NCBI GenBank assembly: GCA_020425885.1
Contig: JAGQRA010000304.1
Location: forward strand, 1 to 12,264
Direction: 5' to 3'
Length of the DNA: 12,264 nucleotides
Origin: Planctomycetota bacterium
GTDB taxonomy: Bacteria; Planctomycetota; UBA1135; UBA2386
Every line of letters starts with the position of its first letter. Position 1 is the stretch's first letter. Both the position numbers and the translations under genes were made by a program. The notes under the pieces were generated by a model. The model did not search any database, was not told the origin of the DNA, and saw nothing but the letters and a program-made list of their open reading frames with translations. Shown here piece by piece: positions 11,783-12,264 of this stretch.

Positions 11783-12264
11783 ATGATCAAGGTTCAGACC
11801 CTGCGCTTGCGCGGCCTCTTCGCTTCGCCCCTGCTTGCCTTGGCCGCCTGTTCGGGCTCGCCAATGCACTTCGGCGGCGTCACCGCCAACCCGGAAGCTT
11901 CGCCTCTCACGACCGAGTCGACCGCGACCTCTACCGCCGACGCGTCGGTGCAAGACCCCCAGGGCCAGGAGCCCACGCGGCGTCAGGCATTGGTGAAGCA
12001 GGCCGTCGAGAACGCACGCCGTTCGCTCGATCTCCGTCTCTTCGAAGAGGCGCGCAACGAGGCGGCCTTCGCGCTCGAACTCGACAACGACAACACCGAT
12101 GCGCGCGAGATCCTGCGCCGCTGCAACAAGATCCTCGGCAAGGATGTCACCATGACCGGTGGCGGCCTCGACGAGGCGCTGGTGATCGAGCGCATCCGCC
12201 TCGAGCGCGAGCGCGCCCTGGTCGAGAACGAACTGCAGCTCGGTGAAGCCCTGATGCAGAACCA
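11783..12264 (+). CDS. Lipoprotein with TPR-like N-terminal region, possible secretin; 3' end outside window
   Basis: The frame starts MIKVQTLRLRG and stays open to the right edge (160 codons). It has a lipoprotein signal with lipobox ALAAC, Cys23, so the mature protein is lipid-anchored. A Ser/Thr/Pro-rich linker spans about residues 24-65. A helical region follows, including ARRSLDLRLFEEARNEAAF and ALELDNDNTDAREILRRC, which reads as a TPR-like unit. A charged segment then runs from ALVIERIRLERERAL to QLGEAL at the edge. In planctomycetes this order is seen in secretin-family (type II/III secretion or pilus, GspD/PilQ-like) proteins, but the defining secretin domain would lie beyond the window. 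A plain TPR lipoprotein is an equal alternative. A weak AGG lies 8 nt before the ATG. Confidence 0.7.
   Translation, partial: MIKVQTLRLRGLFASPLLALAACSGSPMHFGGVTANPEASPLTTESTATSTADASVQDPQGQEPTRRQALVKQAVENARRSLDLRLFEEARNEAAFALELDNDNTDAREILRRCNKILGKDVTMTGGGLDEALVIERIRLERERALVENELQLGEALMQN

Noticed and set aside
11031..11786. Plus-strand open frame overlapping the glycosylase and the intergenic region
   Set aside because: It is the +1 shadow of the glycosylase, extended by chance. Its product is Ser/Arg/Pro-rich with no motif.
1..12264. Mobile elements, CRISPR arrays, tRNA or rRNA genes
   Set aside because: I saw no transposase or integrase motifs, no regularly spaced repeats, no tRNA-like cloverleaf with its conserved bases, and no rRNA-like sequence.

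Overview
The window looks like ordinary chromosomal DNA from a high-GC, flagellated, Gram-negative-type bacterium of the PVC group, most likely a planctomycete. Three things point there. One is a 66-residue basic protein (4197-4397) matching the short PVC-superphylum signature protein. Another is the set of lipoproteins and signal peptides. The third is the run of secreted or membrane proteins with helical repeats. Strong G/C bias at third codon positions holds open many antisense frames, which I treat as shadows. I saw no transposase, integrase, CRISPR array, tRNA or rRNA.

Region 1 (1-4397, all minus) reads as one operon. In transcription order it holds the PVC small basic protein, a class I/II aminotransferase, a QueE-type radical SAM enzyme (7-carboxy-7-deazaguanine synthase), a secreted cysteine-rich protein with a degraded gluzincin metallopeptidase site, and a secreted protein running off the left edge. 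That last gene has no stop codon in the window. The gaps are 3, 8 and 53 nt, then a 40-nt overlap. The aminotransferase and QueE both start with TTG.

Region 2 (4499-8147, minus) holds a single-pass membrane protein with a SPOR-like C-terminal domain, and a large TMTC-type GT-C membrane protein with C-terminal TPRs. The large gene carries an in-frame TAA, and its TPR reading frame continues for 68 more codons to a TGA at 5289.

Region 3 (8320-10444, minus) holds a short flagellin with a possible sigma-28 promoter, preceded by a lipoprotein built from 33-residue alpha-helical repeats.

Region 4 (10595-12264, plus) is divergent from region 3. It holds a family-4 uracil-DNA glycosylase, a 297-nt non-coding stretch with a good sigma-70-like promoter, and the 5' part of a lipoprotein that may be a secretin-type or TPR protein.

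I found no clearly new multi-gene system. The most notable items are the in-frame stop in the GT-C/TPR gene, the pseudo-metallopeptidase, the 33-residue repeat lipoprotein and the flagellin/GT-C neighbourhood.
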